This document shows, piece after piece, positions 43,298 through 51,900 of a stretch of DNA of 64,000 bases. Source of the stretch: CAZQHK01 sp964593455 (GTDB taxonomy: Bacteria; Muiribacteriota; CAYSPT01); contig CAZQHK010000021.1 in assembly GCA_964593455.1 (NCBI GenBank), positions 1 to 64,000 of the forward strand, in the 5' to 3' direction. A model generated the notes under the pieces. The model was given only the letters and a program-made list of their open reading frames with translations. It ran no database searches and was not told the DNA's origin. A program made the position numbers and the translations under genes. Every line of letters starts with the position of its first letter. Position 1 is the first letter of the stretch.

Positions 43298-44920
43298 ATG
43301 GCTGAGAGTTACCTGTTTATCAATGGGCCGATCTACACTATGGCCGGGGAGTCACTCGACGAGGAGCCCTATCTTGACGGGGGGGCGCTTCTGACCTGCG
43401 GTAACCGGATCGAGTTTGTTGGTGACGCCTCTAAAGTGCCGCGTGAGGAGAGTAGAAAGGCGGATGTTGTCGACCTTAAGGGCCGGCCGCTGATGCCCGG
43501 GTTTTGTGACGGGCACACGCACCTGGTTCTGGCAGCGGAACAACGATCCGGCCTCGATCTGACCGGTGTCCGGTCGCTTGACGAGCTTAAGAGGCGAATT
43601 CGTGCCGAAGCGCGGAAGAAGCCGGGGGAATGGATCGTCGGGTTCGGGTGGGAGATGAAGAACTTGTTTTCCGCCTGCTCCCCTTCCCTATCAATCCTGG
43701 ACGACATGGCTATAAAAAACCCGATTTTCCTGGAAAGTAAGGACGCCCATTCCGCCTGGCTCAACTCCTCGGCCCTTAAACAAGCCTTATCGCTTGAGAG
43801 TTTCCCGGATAAATGTTCTGTCCAGATCATTGACGGGACACACACCGGACTCGTTTTTGAAGACACGTTCCAGCTTAAAGACCTGCTCGTTTCCGAACGT
43901 CCCGACGCTGAAAAGTGGCCGGGGCTGCAAACGACAGTGGAATCGTTTTTCAAGCACGGGATCACTTCGATACACAATTTTGAAAGCGTGGCCGGGTACC
44001 GGCTGGTTGCCTCCTGGTTCGAGAACCAGAGCACCCGGATACGGACCGTCTGGAGTTTTATGTTTCAGGACCCGGAAGAACTGGAACACAATTCCGGCCT
44101 TTTTGATGAGAAGATACCGGGTTGGCTCTACCCTGGTTGGGTCAAACTATTCCTGGACGGATCGCTGGGATCGAAGACAGCTGCCCTGAGCGTACCGTAT
44201 GTTAACAGCGACAACCGGGGGTTGTTAACAATGTCGGACGATGAACTCGAAGGATGGGCCGCCCTCCTGGACAAGTTTCACCTGAGCGCCGCCGTCCACG
44301 CTATCGGCGATCGGGCGGTGGAGATGGCGCTTCGCGGCCTGGGAAGATACCGGGAGGGTACCGCCGGACACCGGATCGAGCACGTACAGATACTGTCTAA
44401 GCGGATACTCGACACCTGTTCGTTTGGCGGTCTCACTTTTTCCGTGCAGCCATCTCACATGTGGGGCGACCGGGAGATCGTCGAAACCAGTCTGCAGCCG
44501 GATATAGGTGAGCGATACTCGTATCCTTACCGGACCATCAGCAACCGGGGCGGGCGACTGGTATTCGGGTCGGACCATCCCATCGAAGTCCTCGATCCCT
44601 GGAAAGGAATTCAGGCGGCAGTCACCCGGCTCGCGGGCCCTACCAATGCTCCCTGGAACCGGGATGAAGGAATCAGTTTGTACGACGCCATCCGGGCCCA
44701 TACCGGCTCGTTTTCCGCCATGGGCGGACACCGGTTTCAGGCCGGGCGGCTGGCCTCGGGATACCTGGCCGATCTGGTGGTTTTCAATGAAGATCCATTC
44801 GCCGTTTATCTGGATGCCCCCGGCTCGCTTTTCGGCCGGCTCCGGCCGTATTTGACCGTCCTGGACGGCAGTATCGTTTACGCACCTTTGCGAAGCAAAC
44901 AGCGAAGCGAAGAACAATAA
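43298..44920 (+). CDS. YtcJ-like amidohydrolase
   Basis: A 540-aa metal-dependent hydrolase of the amidohydrolase superfamily (YtcJ-like, amidohydro_3). The N-terminal beta-sandwich (FINGPIYTM...LDGGALLTCG) precedes MPGFCDGHTHLVLA, the metal-binding HxH. AAVHAIGDRAVEMAL and GHRIEHVQ carry the later histidine ligands, and FGSDHPIEVLDPW holds the catalytic Asp. The C-terminal SGYLADLVVFNEDPF closes the sandwich. It is cytoplasmic with no signal peptide. The open frame extends upstream to 43163, but that part is unlike any relative and lacks an RBS. The substrate cannot be assigned; many relatives act on N-substituted formamides or are uncharacterised. Confidence 0.9.
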   Translation: MAESYLFINGPIYTMAGESLDEEPYLDGGALLTCGNRIEFVGDASKVPREESRKADVVDLKGRPLMPGFCDGHTHLVLAAEQRSGLDLTGVRSLDELKRRIRAEARKKPGEWIVGFGWEMKNLFSACSPSLSILDDMAIKNPIFLESKDAHSAWLNSSALKQALSLESFPDKCSVQIIDGTHTGLVFEDTFQLKDLLVSERPDAEKWPGLQTTVESFFKHGITSIHNFESVAGYRLVASWFENQSTRIRTVWSFMFQDPEELEHNSGLFDEKIPGWLYPGWVKLFLDGSLGSKTAALSVPYVNSDNRGLLTMSDDELEGWAALLDKFHLSAAVHAIGDRAVEMALRGLGRYREGTAGHRIEHVQILSKRILDTCSFGGLTFSVQPSHMWGDREIVETSLQPDIGERYSYPYRTISNRGGRLVFGSDHPIEVLDPWKGIQAAVTRLAGPTNAPWNRDEGISLYDAIRAHTGSFSAMGGHRFQAGRLASGYLADLVVFNEDPFAVYLDAPGSLFGRLRPYLTVLDGSIVYAPLRSKQRSEEQ

Positions 44921-45041
44921 ACCAGTGCCTGGCCTGGCGAAAGTTTAGCGTGGTTCCTGGAGTGACTAGCAGGGTGGGACGAACAGGCATTGCTACTGGA
45001 CAATGTCGCGAGATGAGTAGGATCGGACAGACCTCATAGGG

Positions 45042-45080
45042 ACCTCTTTCCACTCTTCTTGCTTTAAAAATTTCAATCTC
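45042..45080 (+). repeat. Family B relic B6
   Basis: A short trace: CCTCTTTCCACTCTTCTTGC matches the left part of B, followed directly by TAAAAATTTCAATCTC, the right end. The central part is deleted, as in B5. Confidence 0.45.
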
Positions 45081-45209
45081 TAACCAATGATTCGCGACGC
45101 ACGCTCCGGATCGTTTACCGCCGAGCGGCCGGGTAAACCAGAAAACTGCAGTAGCCGGGTCAAGGATTTTTCGTGTACCATGGTGAGGTAAGAAAGGAAC
45201 GGAGGCCGC

Positions 45210-46559
45210 ATGCCGCTGTCCAAGTATACAATTGTCCTGGTGGCAGCTTTTTTTGCCGGGCTGCTCGCAACAACGCAGCCAGTGCCGGCTAAAGATCTCT
45301 CCTGCAGTTTTTGCAGAACCGCGATTGCGGGACAGTATTACGAGCTTGCCGACAAAAGAATACTCTGCCCCAGCTGTCACCGTACCCTGAAACGCTGCGA
45401 AGCGTGCGGCGCTCCGTTTAAACGGGGGGAAATTGTGGATGGAAAATCCCTCTGCGCTCGATGTCTGGCCAGCGCCGAGCGGTGTAGCTTGTGCAACACC
45501 GTCCTGACCGGCCGCTTCTGGACTCAGGAACAGTCGCAGAAACATTTCTGTGACCGCTGCTGGAACACGGTGCCCCGCTGCAGTTATTGCGACACTCCTA
45601 CCCGCACGTACACCACAGTCCGCGATCACACGATCTGTCCGGATTGCCTCAAACGAATACCGGAATGCATTCATTGCCGCGAGCCCATCACTACCCACTA
45701 CTACCGGTTGGAAGAAGGCAAACTTTGCGAGTTTTGTTTCAAAGAGCTGCCCAAATGTGAGGTGTGCGGACTGCCCCTGGTAGGAGCTTTTAGAATGCTA
45801 GACGAGCACAAGGTGTGCCGTCCGTGTCACCGCAAACTTCCCATATGCACCGCCTGTGACAGTAAAATTCTCGGCGCTTGCTGGCAGTTCGAGGACGATG
45901 ACGGTACCTACTGCAGCCGGTGCCGGAAGGACCAGAAACGGTGCAACGTCTGCAGTCTCCCGCTGGACCGGGCGGCCCGGCTCCTGGCCGACGGCCGAAA
46001 CGTCTGTTCCCAGTGTTTCAAGGACGGGGTTTTCGATCTCACGGTGGCCCGCCGTTACCTGGTAGAGGTCAAACGAATGCTCCGCAACCAGCTCGATATT
46101 ACCGTTAAAACACCCGCCCGGTTTTCTTTGGTCGGCCAGGATAAAATACTGGCCCTGGCCGAGAGGTCGCCGCATCTGGAAAAAAACCGCAAAGACGAAT
46201 TTCTCGGCCTCTTCGTCCGTGACGGCGATAACTATCATGTGTACGTGGAGTACGGCCTGATCCCTCCCGTTCTGATCGGTACCCTGGCCCACGAGTACAC
46301 CCACGTGTGGCAGGAAGCGCACTGTCCGGCCGGCCAGTCGCTCATGCTTCGTGAAGGATTCGCCGAATGGGTCCGCTACAAGATAATGGAGAAAAAAGGA
46401 TTCACCCACCAGATGAAATACCTCGAAAAACGGACGGACCTCTACGGCAAAGGGTTCCAGCTAATGCGCAGGATCGAGAAAAAACGGGGTGTCAACGGTC
46501 TTTTCAAGTACATAACCTCCGGTACCAGCGTTGAGGAAGCGTCTTCGGTACGCTATTGA
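45210..46559 (+). CDS. Secreted Cys-rich LIM/zinc-ribbon protein with DA1-like metallopeptidase domain
   Basis: A 449-aa protein with a signal peptide (residues 1-28). Residues 31-270 carry sixteen CxxC motifs in regular pairs (CSFC/CPSC, CEAC/CARC, CSLC/CDRC, CSYC/CPDC, CIHC/CEFC, CEVC/CRPC, CTAC/CSRC, CNVC/CSQC), enough for eight zinc modules of LIM-like type. Residues 275-449 are a peptidase domain with the zinc site HEYTH (361-365) in IGTLAHEYTHVWQ, and a likely third ligand in REGFAEW (E382 or E386). This order, LIM then HExxH peptidase, is that of the plant growth regulator DA1, but here it has a signal peptide. The substrate is unknown. GGAGG precedes the ATG. The CHASE2-SpoIIE gene follows 34 bp downstream. 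Confidence 0.8.
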   Translation: MPLSKYTIVLVAAFFAGLLATTQPVPAKDLSCSFCRTAIAGQYYELADKRILCPSCHRTLKRCEACGAPFKRGEIVDGKSLCARCLASAERCSLCNTVLTGRFWTQEQSQKHFCDRCWNTVPRCSYCDTPTRTYTTVRDHTICPDCLKRIPECIHCREPITTHYYRLEEGKLCEFCFKELPKCEVCGLPLVGAFRMLDEHKVCRPCHRKLPICTACDSKILGACWQFEDDDGTYCSRCRKDQKRCNVCSLPLDRAARLLADGRNVCSQCFKDGVFDLTVARRYLVEVKRMLRNQLDITVKTPARFSLVGQDKILALAERSPHLEKNRKDEFLGLFVRDGDNYHVYVEYGLIPPVLIGTLAHEYTHVWQEAHCPAGQSLMLREGFAEWVRYKIMEKKGFTHQMKYLEKRTDLYGKGFQLMRRIEKKRGVNGLFKYITSGTSVEEASSVRY

Positions 46560-46593
46560 AAACCGGCCGCGAATGTGATGTATTGGCAGTGAT

Positions 46594-48516
46594 ATGCAAA
46601 AAAAGTATCTACTGCATCGGTTTTCGATTCTCTTGTTATTGTTGGTTGCTATTCCCCTGGTCCGTCCCCTGGGTTTTCTGGAACGCCGGTCTATGGATTT
46701 CAGGTCTAACCTGCGGCGTATCCTGGATACTCCACCCCTTGACGACCGTATTCTCATCGTTGATATCGATGACTACTCCCTGGATACGATCAAGTCGCGG
46801 TGGCCGTGGAACCGCCGACTGATAGCCACCGCCATCACCAACCTGTCCACGGCCGGGGCGAAGGTGATCGGTGTGGACCTCATGTTTCTCAATGAAAGCC
46901 AGGAAGATCCGGAACAAGACACGGTGTTGGCGGACGCGATCCGGAAGGCCGGGAATGTCATTCTTATCTCCGCACCGTACGTCGAGAGCGAGGAGTTGTT
47001 CAGCAAAACAATACAGCCCTTCGATGGTCTCAAGAAAGCCGCTATGGGTACCGCTTTCACGGCCTGTCTCCCGGACGATGACAATGTCGTCAGGAAAATG
47101 TTCGTCACCAATCCCCATATAGCCAACCCCCTGGAGGCGGGAGGATTCACACTCTGGCTGGAGCACGCCACCCGGTACGGTACGGCTCCCGGTGAACATG
47201 ATTTCAAACGACGCTTCCCCCTTCTTCCCACCGATTCTTTCGGACTTCTGCCGATCAACTTTCATTACCGTTACCAGCGGCTTTCGATAGCGCACGTTAT
47301 CAACTGGGAGTTCCATTCGGGACAGGTCAAAGAGAAGGTGATCTTTATCGGTACTTCCACGGCCCTGACCCACGACCTGCATACCTCTACCCGAGGACTC
47401 ATCCCGGGAGTTGATCTCCAGGCCTACACGCTTTCGACACTGCTTGATGAATCGTTTTTACGACGCCTTCCCTGGTGGGGAGAAGGTGTTTTGCTGCTCG
47501 TAGCCGGCATCGCAGCCACGCTGCTCATACCCCGGATGACTGCCTGGCGGGGCCTGACGGCGGTGGCTGGAAGCGTGCTTCTCTGGTATGGATTGGCCAC
47601 GGGACTGATCTTCACCAACACGGTGTTGCCGGTGGTACGGCTCACCACGATGCTTTTGAGCCTGTACGTTCTTCTCCTGGCCGACCGCTACATTTTTACC
47701 CTCAAGGAAAACGTGAAACTGTACCGTGATCTGGCTCAAAAACATCGTATGGAGCACGAGGTAGATATTGCCCGGGAGATCCAGCAGAGTATGTATCCGT
47801 CGGTTTTCCCTACCCTGGACGGGCGGATTTCCATCGAAGCCAGGTCGCTTCCGGCCCGTGAACTCGGGGGCGACTACTTCGATTTCTTTCCTATGGACGA
47901 TCCTGATTCGCTGGGCATCGTGGTGGCCGACGTTTCCGGCAAAGGTCTCAACGCAGCGCTGGTTGTCAGCTTGCTGAAAGGATTTCTCAAAGCCCTGGTT
48001 CAAGCCGGAAGTTCGCCGACGCACGTGCTCGAGGAGACCAACCAGTTCGTCAACACGGAGCTCTTCGAAACGACCGGCGGGAAAGTTTATGTCACCATGG
48101 TCTATGGAATTATCAACGTAATGAACCGGACGCTTTGTTTCTCCAAAGCAGGACATACCACCAGCTTGTTTCTGAAGACCGGCGGCCTGATAGAAAAGCT
48201 GGACCTGAACGGATTGCCCTGCGGCATGTTTTCCGACCGTGATCTGCCCTGCCACTTCGAAGAGAAAACGATTTCGTTCGGCCCGGGCGACTCTATGATC
48301 TGGTACACTGACGGTCTGGTTGAAGCGATGAATTCCCGGGATGAAATGCTGGGCCTGGAAGAAGTTCTGAAGCTCCTCAAGAAAAAAACCGGCGCCGGAC
48401 CGAAAGCGGTTGTGGATCACCTGTTTAAAGAAGTGGCCTATTTCTGCCGGGGCGCCGAACAGCATGACGATATCACCATAGTGGTGTTCGGACCGAATTC
48501 AAGCGAAAAAGTGTGA
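46594..48516 (+). CDS. CHASE2-domain sensor with SpoIIE/RsbU-type PP2C phosphatase
   Basis: A 640-aa membrane signalling protein. One N-terminal helix (about 8-26) is followed by an extracytoplasmic CHASE2 domain (about 30-290; ILIVDIDDYSLD, VIGVDLMF). Three membrane helices (about 295-385) and a short coiled coil lead into the SpoIIE phosphatase (about 395-640), with metal-binding ELGGDYFDFF, VADVSGKGLNAAL and the C-terminal YTDGLVEA and HDDITIVV. RsbU-like enzymes dephosphorylate STAS-domain anti-sigma antagonists. A stand-alone STAS protein lies at 62634, a possible but unproven partner, and no RsbW-type kinase is in the window. It is co-directional with the DA1-like gene. Confidence 0.93.
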   Translation: MQKKYLLHRFSILLLLLVAIPLVRPLGFLERRSMDFRSNLRRILDTPPLDDRILIVDIDDYSLDTIKSRWPWNRRLIATAITNLSTAGAKVIGVDLMFLNESQEDPEQDTVLADAIRKAGNVILISAPYVESEELFSKTIQPFDGLKKAAMGTAFTACLPDDDNVVRKMFVTNPHIANPLEAGGFTLWLEHATRYGTAPGEHDFKRRFPLLPTDSFGLLPINFHYRYQRLSIAHVINWEFHSGQVKEKVIFIGTSTALTHDLHTSTRGLIPGVDLQAYTLSTLLDESFLRRLPWWGEGVLLLVAGIAATLLIPRMTAWRGLTAVAGSVLLWYGLATGLIFTNTVLPVVRLTTMLLSLYVLLLADRYIFTLKENVKLYRDLAQKHRMEHEVDIAREIQQSMYPSVFPTLDGRISIEARSLPARELGGDYFDFFPMDDPDSLGIVVADVSGKGLNAALVVSLLKGFLKALVQAGSSPTHVLEETNQFVNTELFETTGGKVYVTMVYGIINVMNRTLCFSKAGHTTSLFLKTGGLIEKLDLNGLPCGMFSDRDLPCHFEEKTISFGPGDSMIWYTDGLVEAMNSRDEMLGLEEVLKLLKKKTGAGPKAVVDHLFKEVAYFCRGAEQHDDITIVVFGPNSSEKV

Positions 48517-48522
48517 AAACTA

Positions 48523-48584
48523 ACCCAAATGATTCACTAATCTTCGTAGCGAGGTGAAGTAAATGGCCCCAGATACAAGGCGCG
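48523..48584 (+). repeat. Family A left half, copy A3
   Basis: The left terminal repeat ACCCAAATGATTCACTAAT (48523-48541), the hairpin CTTCGTAGCGAGGTGAAG (48542-48559), and AAATGGCCCCAGATACAAGG are present. The rest is missing after 48584. It lies 41 bp before copy B4. Confidence 0.75.
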
Positions 48585-48625
48585 GCGCTTCACCAGCTCG
48601 ATGATCCGTCACGAATGCTGGGTGT

Positions 48626-48745
48626 CTCCAACCTCACTTTCCACGCTCCTTGCTTGAGAGCGGGACCACCGGGCTGCCGCTACACCACAATGTTTGCTCA
48701 TACGTTTGGAGGAAGGGACAAGCCTCCGCCCGGGTACAATCTCAG
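48626..48745 (+). repeat. Dispersed repeat, family B, copy B4 (complete)
   Basis: Carries all family blocks: CTCCAACCTCACTTTCCACG, CTTGCTTGAGAGCGGGACCA, CCGCTAC, ATGTTTGC, GTTTGGAGGA and GCCTCCGCCCGGGTACAAT. It lies between the CHASE2 phosphatase and the A2M gene, just after repeat A3. Confidence 0.8.
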
Positions 48746-48911
48746 TTTCATCTCATCTCTCTTTTCTACTCCACTATCGTAAGCTGGAATATGTAGCGTA
48801 GAAAGCTCCTCCATTTCCCAGGTTCATTGACACGTACTTTTTCTTCTGCTACAACAACCAGTAGAGGGTATTACATTGTTTTTAATTAACCCGAATAAGG
48901 GGGACTTAATT

Positions 48912-51900
48912 GTGAAAAAATACATTTTTCGCGCGGTATTCGTTATTTTCCTGAGTTTTTTCCTGTTTACCGGCAACGCACTTTTAAGCAGTCCCATGGT
49001 ACACGCTCCGGACGATCCCGGAATCGTCAAGCAGGCTCCGAAGCAAATTGTCCCGGAAGACATCGTCAGCGCAGTGGAACACAAGTTGGCTGTTCCCGGC
49101 CGCAGACCCACCGGACACCTTTCACACGGGGAACGGGAACGGTTCAAACAACTGATCCGGAAAACGGTCCTGGAGATACTCCAGGAGCGGGGCCTGTTTC
49201 CTGCCAAGCAAAAAATCTCTCGAACGGCGGCAATTATCAGGTTTGAACCCCGTGAAGAAATCCCGGTAACCGGCCGGACCATCATATCCGAGTTCGACCA
49301 ACCGATTGTCACCGATGACGAGATCAACATCTTTCTCAACTACAATCCCCTCATCTTCGAACCACCCATAGACGGGCGATTCCGATTTATCGATCCGAGC
49401 ACACTGGAGTTCCTTCCCGAAGGAGAGCTTCCGGCGGCCACCACCTATACCGTTTCCACAGCCCGTCTCATCACCGGCGCCGAGGGACAGTTCGATATAA
49501 AAACTGCGTCGTACTCGTTTCACACCCCCCGGCCAAAGCTGCTGTCGGTGCGGCAAAGCAATGTCATGGAAGGGAAGATTCTGTTTGAGCTTACGTTTAA
49601 CTGCCCGGTTGATCCTACCCACCTGGCCCGAAAACTTACCGTACGGGACGAAAACCGCCGGGAGGCCACGTTCGAACTATCCTCCCCGCTCGTGTCAAAA
49701 TCGATCCGGATCCTGCTCAAAGCCCGGCATGGGCAGAAACTGCTGTTTGATATTTCTCCGGGACTCCGTTCCGAGCAAGGCAACCTGTCTTCCAACACGA
49801 ACTATACCAGTACCCTTCATGTTTCCCGCGACCTGAACATCACCTCGCTCTACGCGTTTTCTCCAGGCTCTGCACAACCTTACTTCAACCTGTATTTTGA
49901 CGACGATCTTCAAGAACAGGATTTTTCACCGTTTCTCAGCTCTGAACCCGAAACTCGGTTCTCGGTTGAATACCATACGTATTACCTGCGGGTGCGCGGT
50001 GATTTCGAGCCCCGCAAAACATACACGTTTACCGTGAAGAAAGGGTTAAAGGGAAAGGACAACCGGAACCTCGAAAAGGACGTCGTCAGAGTCGTCCATT
50101 TTCCCGGCCTGGCACCGGATGTCCGGTTTATATCGGGAGACAGGATCTATCACGCCGCCGATTCCAACCTGGTTATTCCCCTGGAAAGCGTTGAAAGCAG
50201 GACCGTCGAGGTCCAGATTGAGCATATTTACAACAACAACGTGGTTCATTTCATCAACCAGTACTCGCCCAGGCGCCGAAGAAACCCGGCCAATATGGGA
50301 TTTGCCGTGGCCGGTAAAAAGCTCTCCTTAGACGGCTCCATACTATCCTGGAAAAAACTCTCCGTCGATCTCAAGAAAATTCCCGGCGGCGCCCTGCCCG
50401 GTATCTCCGTCATAACCGCCTGGTCGCCGGAGAAGTCCTGGAAGCGCCGGAAAAAACTGGTATGTATAACCGATATCGGACTATGGGCCTCCCGTACCAA
50501 CGACGAATTGCTGGTCTGGGCCAACTCTATCTCAAACTGTAAACCGATGCCGGGTTGCGAGGTGAATGTTTACACTAAAACCAACCAATTATTGTTTCAC
50601 GGAATCACGAACGGGGACGGTGTCGCGCTTTTTAAAAACTGCCAATTCGATGATGATACCAGGAAACCGTTTCTGGTTACCGCTACCCTAAAAGACGACC
50701 TCAGTTATCTCGATCTCGACCGGGGAGCTCTGTCTCACACCGATTTCGATGTCGACGGCCTCTCCACCACTCGCCGTGGATATGAAGCATACCTGTATAC
50801 CGAGCGCGGCGTGTACCGGCCCGGCGATACCGTGTATGTCCGCGGGATCGTCCGAGGGCCTGATGTCAGCCTGCCCGGCGAGTTTCCGGTCACCTTCGAA
50901 ATCATCCGGCCCGACGGGAAACGCTTACGATCTCTCCAAACCACCATTTCCGACCTGGGAACCTGCCAGGCTGAGTTCATTCTTCCAGCAGACACGCTGA
51001 CCGGGCACTACCGGCTTAAGCTTTTCGTGCCGGCCCAGGATGAGGCCGTGGGCAGCCTCCAGTTCCAGGTGGAGGACTTCATGCCCGATAGGATGAAAGC
51101 AGACATTATCGTATCACCCGAAATCCGCTGCAAAACGGGAGACACGGTGACCGGTACGGTCACGGGAAAACATCTGTATGGAAAACCGGCGGCAGGCAGG
51201 CGGGTGACGGCGGTCTGCACGCTACGGAAAGACACCTTTTCTCATGCGGACTGGAGCGGGTATTCATTCGGACAACCCGGTGACGAGGACTTCAAACCCA
51301 TCACCATTGAGCTTGGAGAACAAACAACGGACGAGCAAGGGCAGGCAGTGTTCAACTTCGTGATTCCGGCGGACCTCAAACCCGGTTATCCTATCCTGGC
51401 CACCATTTCCGGCACCATCAGAGAGCCCGGCGGCCGGGCCGTCACTGCGCGCCGGACCATCGCCGTCGATCCTTACTCTTCCTACTGCGGGATTAAACAA
51501 GTCCGGCCAAAGGAGGCGCATACCCGGGATGACCGGTTGTTTTTTAACTGCGCCGCCGTCTTGCCGGACGGGGCGCCGGCGGCGGATATCGGTATACTGG
51601 AGTATACCATCGGCAAACTCTATTGGAATTCCATTCTGAAAATGGGAGCCGATGGCCGGTACCATTATGTTTCCAACCAGGAAGAAGTTACCGTAGCAGA
51701 CGGTACGGTTGAATTAACCGGGGGCATGGGCCAGTTTTCCTTTACCCCTGAACCCTGGGAGACCTACCGGATTAACGTAAGTCACGGTCCGGACGGACCC
51801 CGGTCCGGCCTGGAGTTTTCTACCTCCGATGTAATCTCTTCCACCTGGGCGATGGAACGTCCCGACCGGTTGGAGATAACCACCGACAAGAAACGGTATA

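Noticed and set aside
44784..45698. A 304-aa minus-strand open frame across the amidohydrolase end, intergenic DNA and the DA1-like gene
   Set aside because: It overlaps two well-supported genes on the other strand and has no motif.
47458..48465. A 335-aa minus-strand open frame opposite the SpoIIE phosphatase
   Set aside because: The sense gene carries the full phosphatase motif set; the antisense product shows none.
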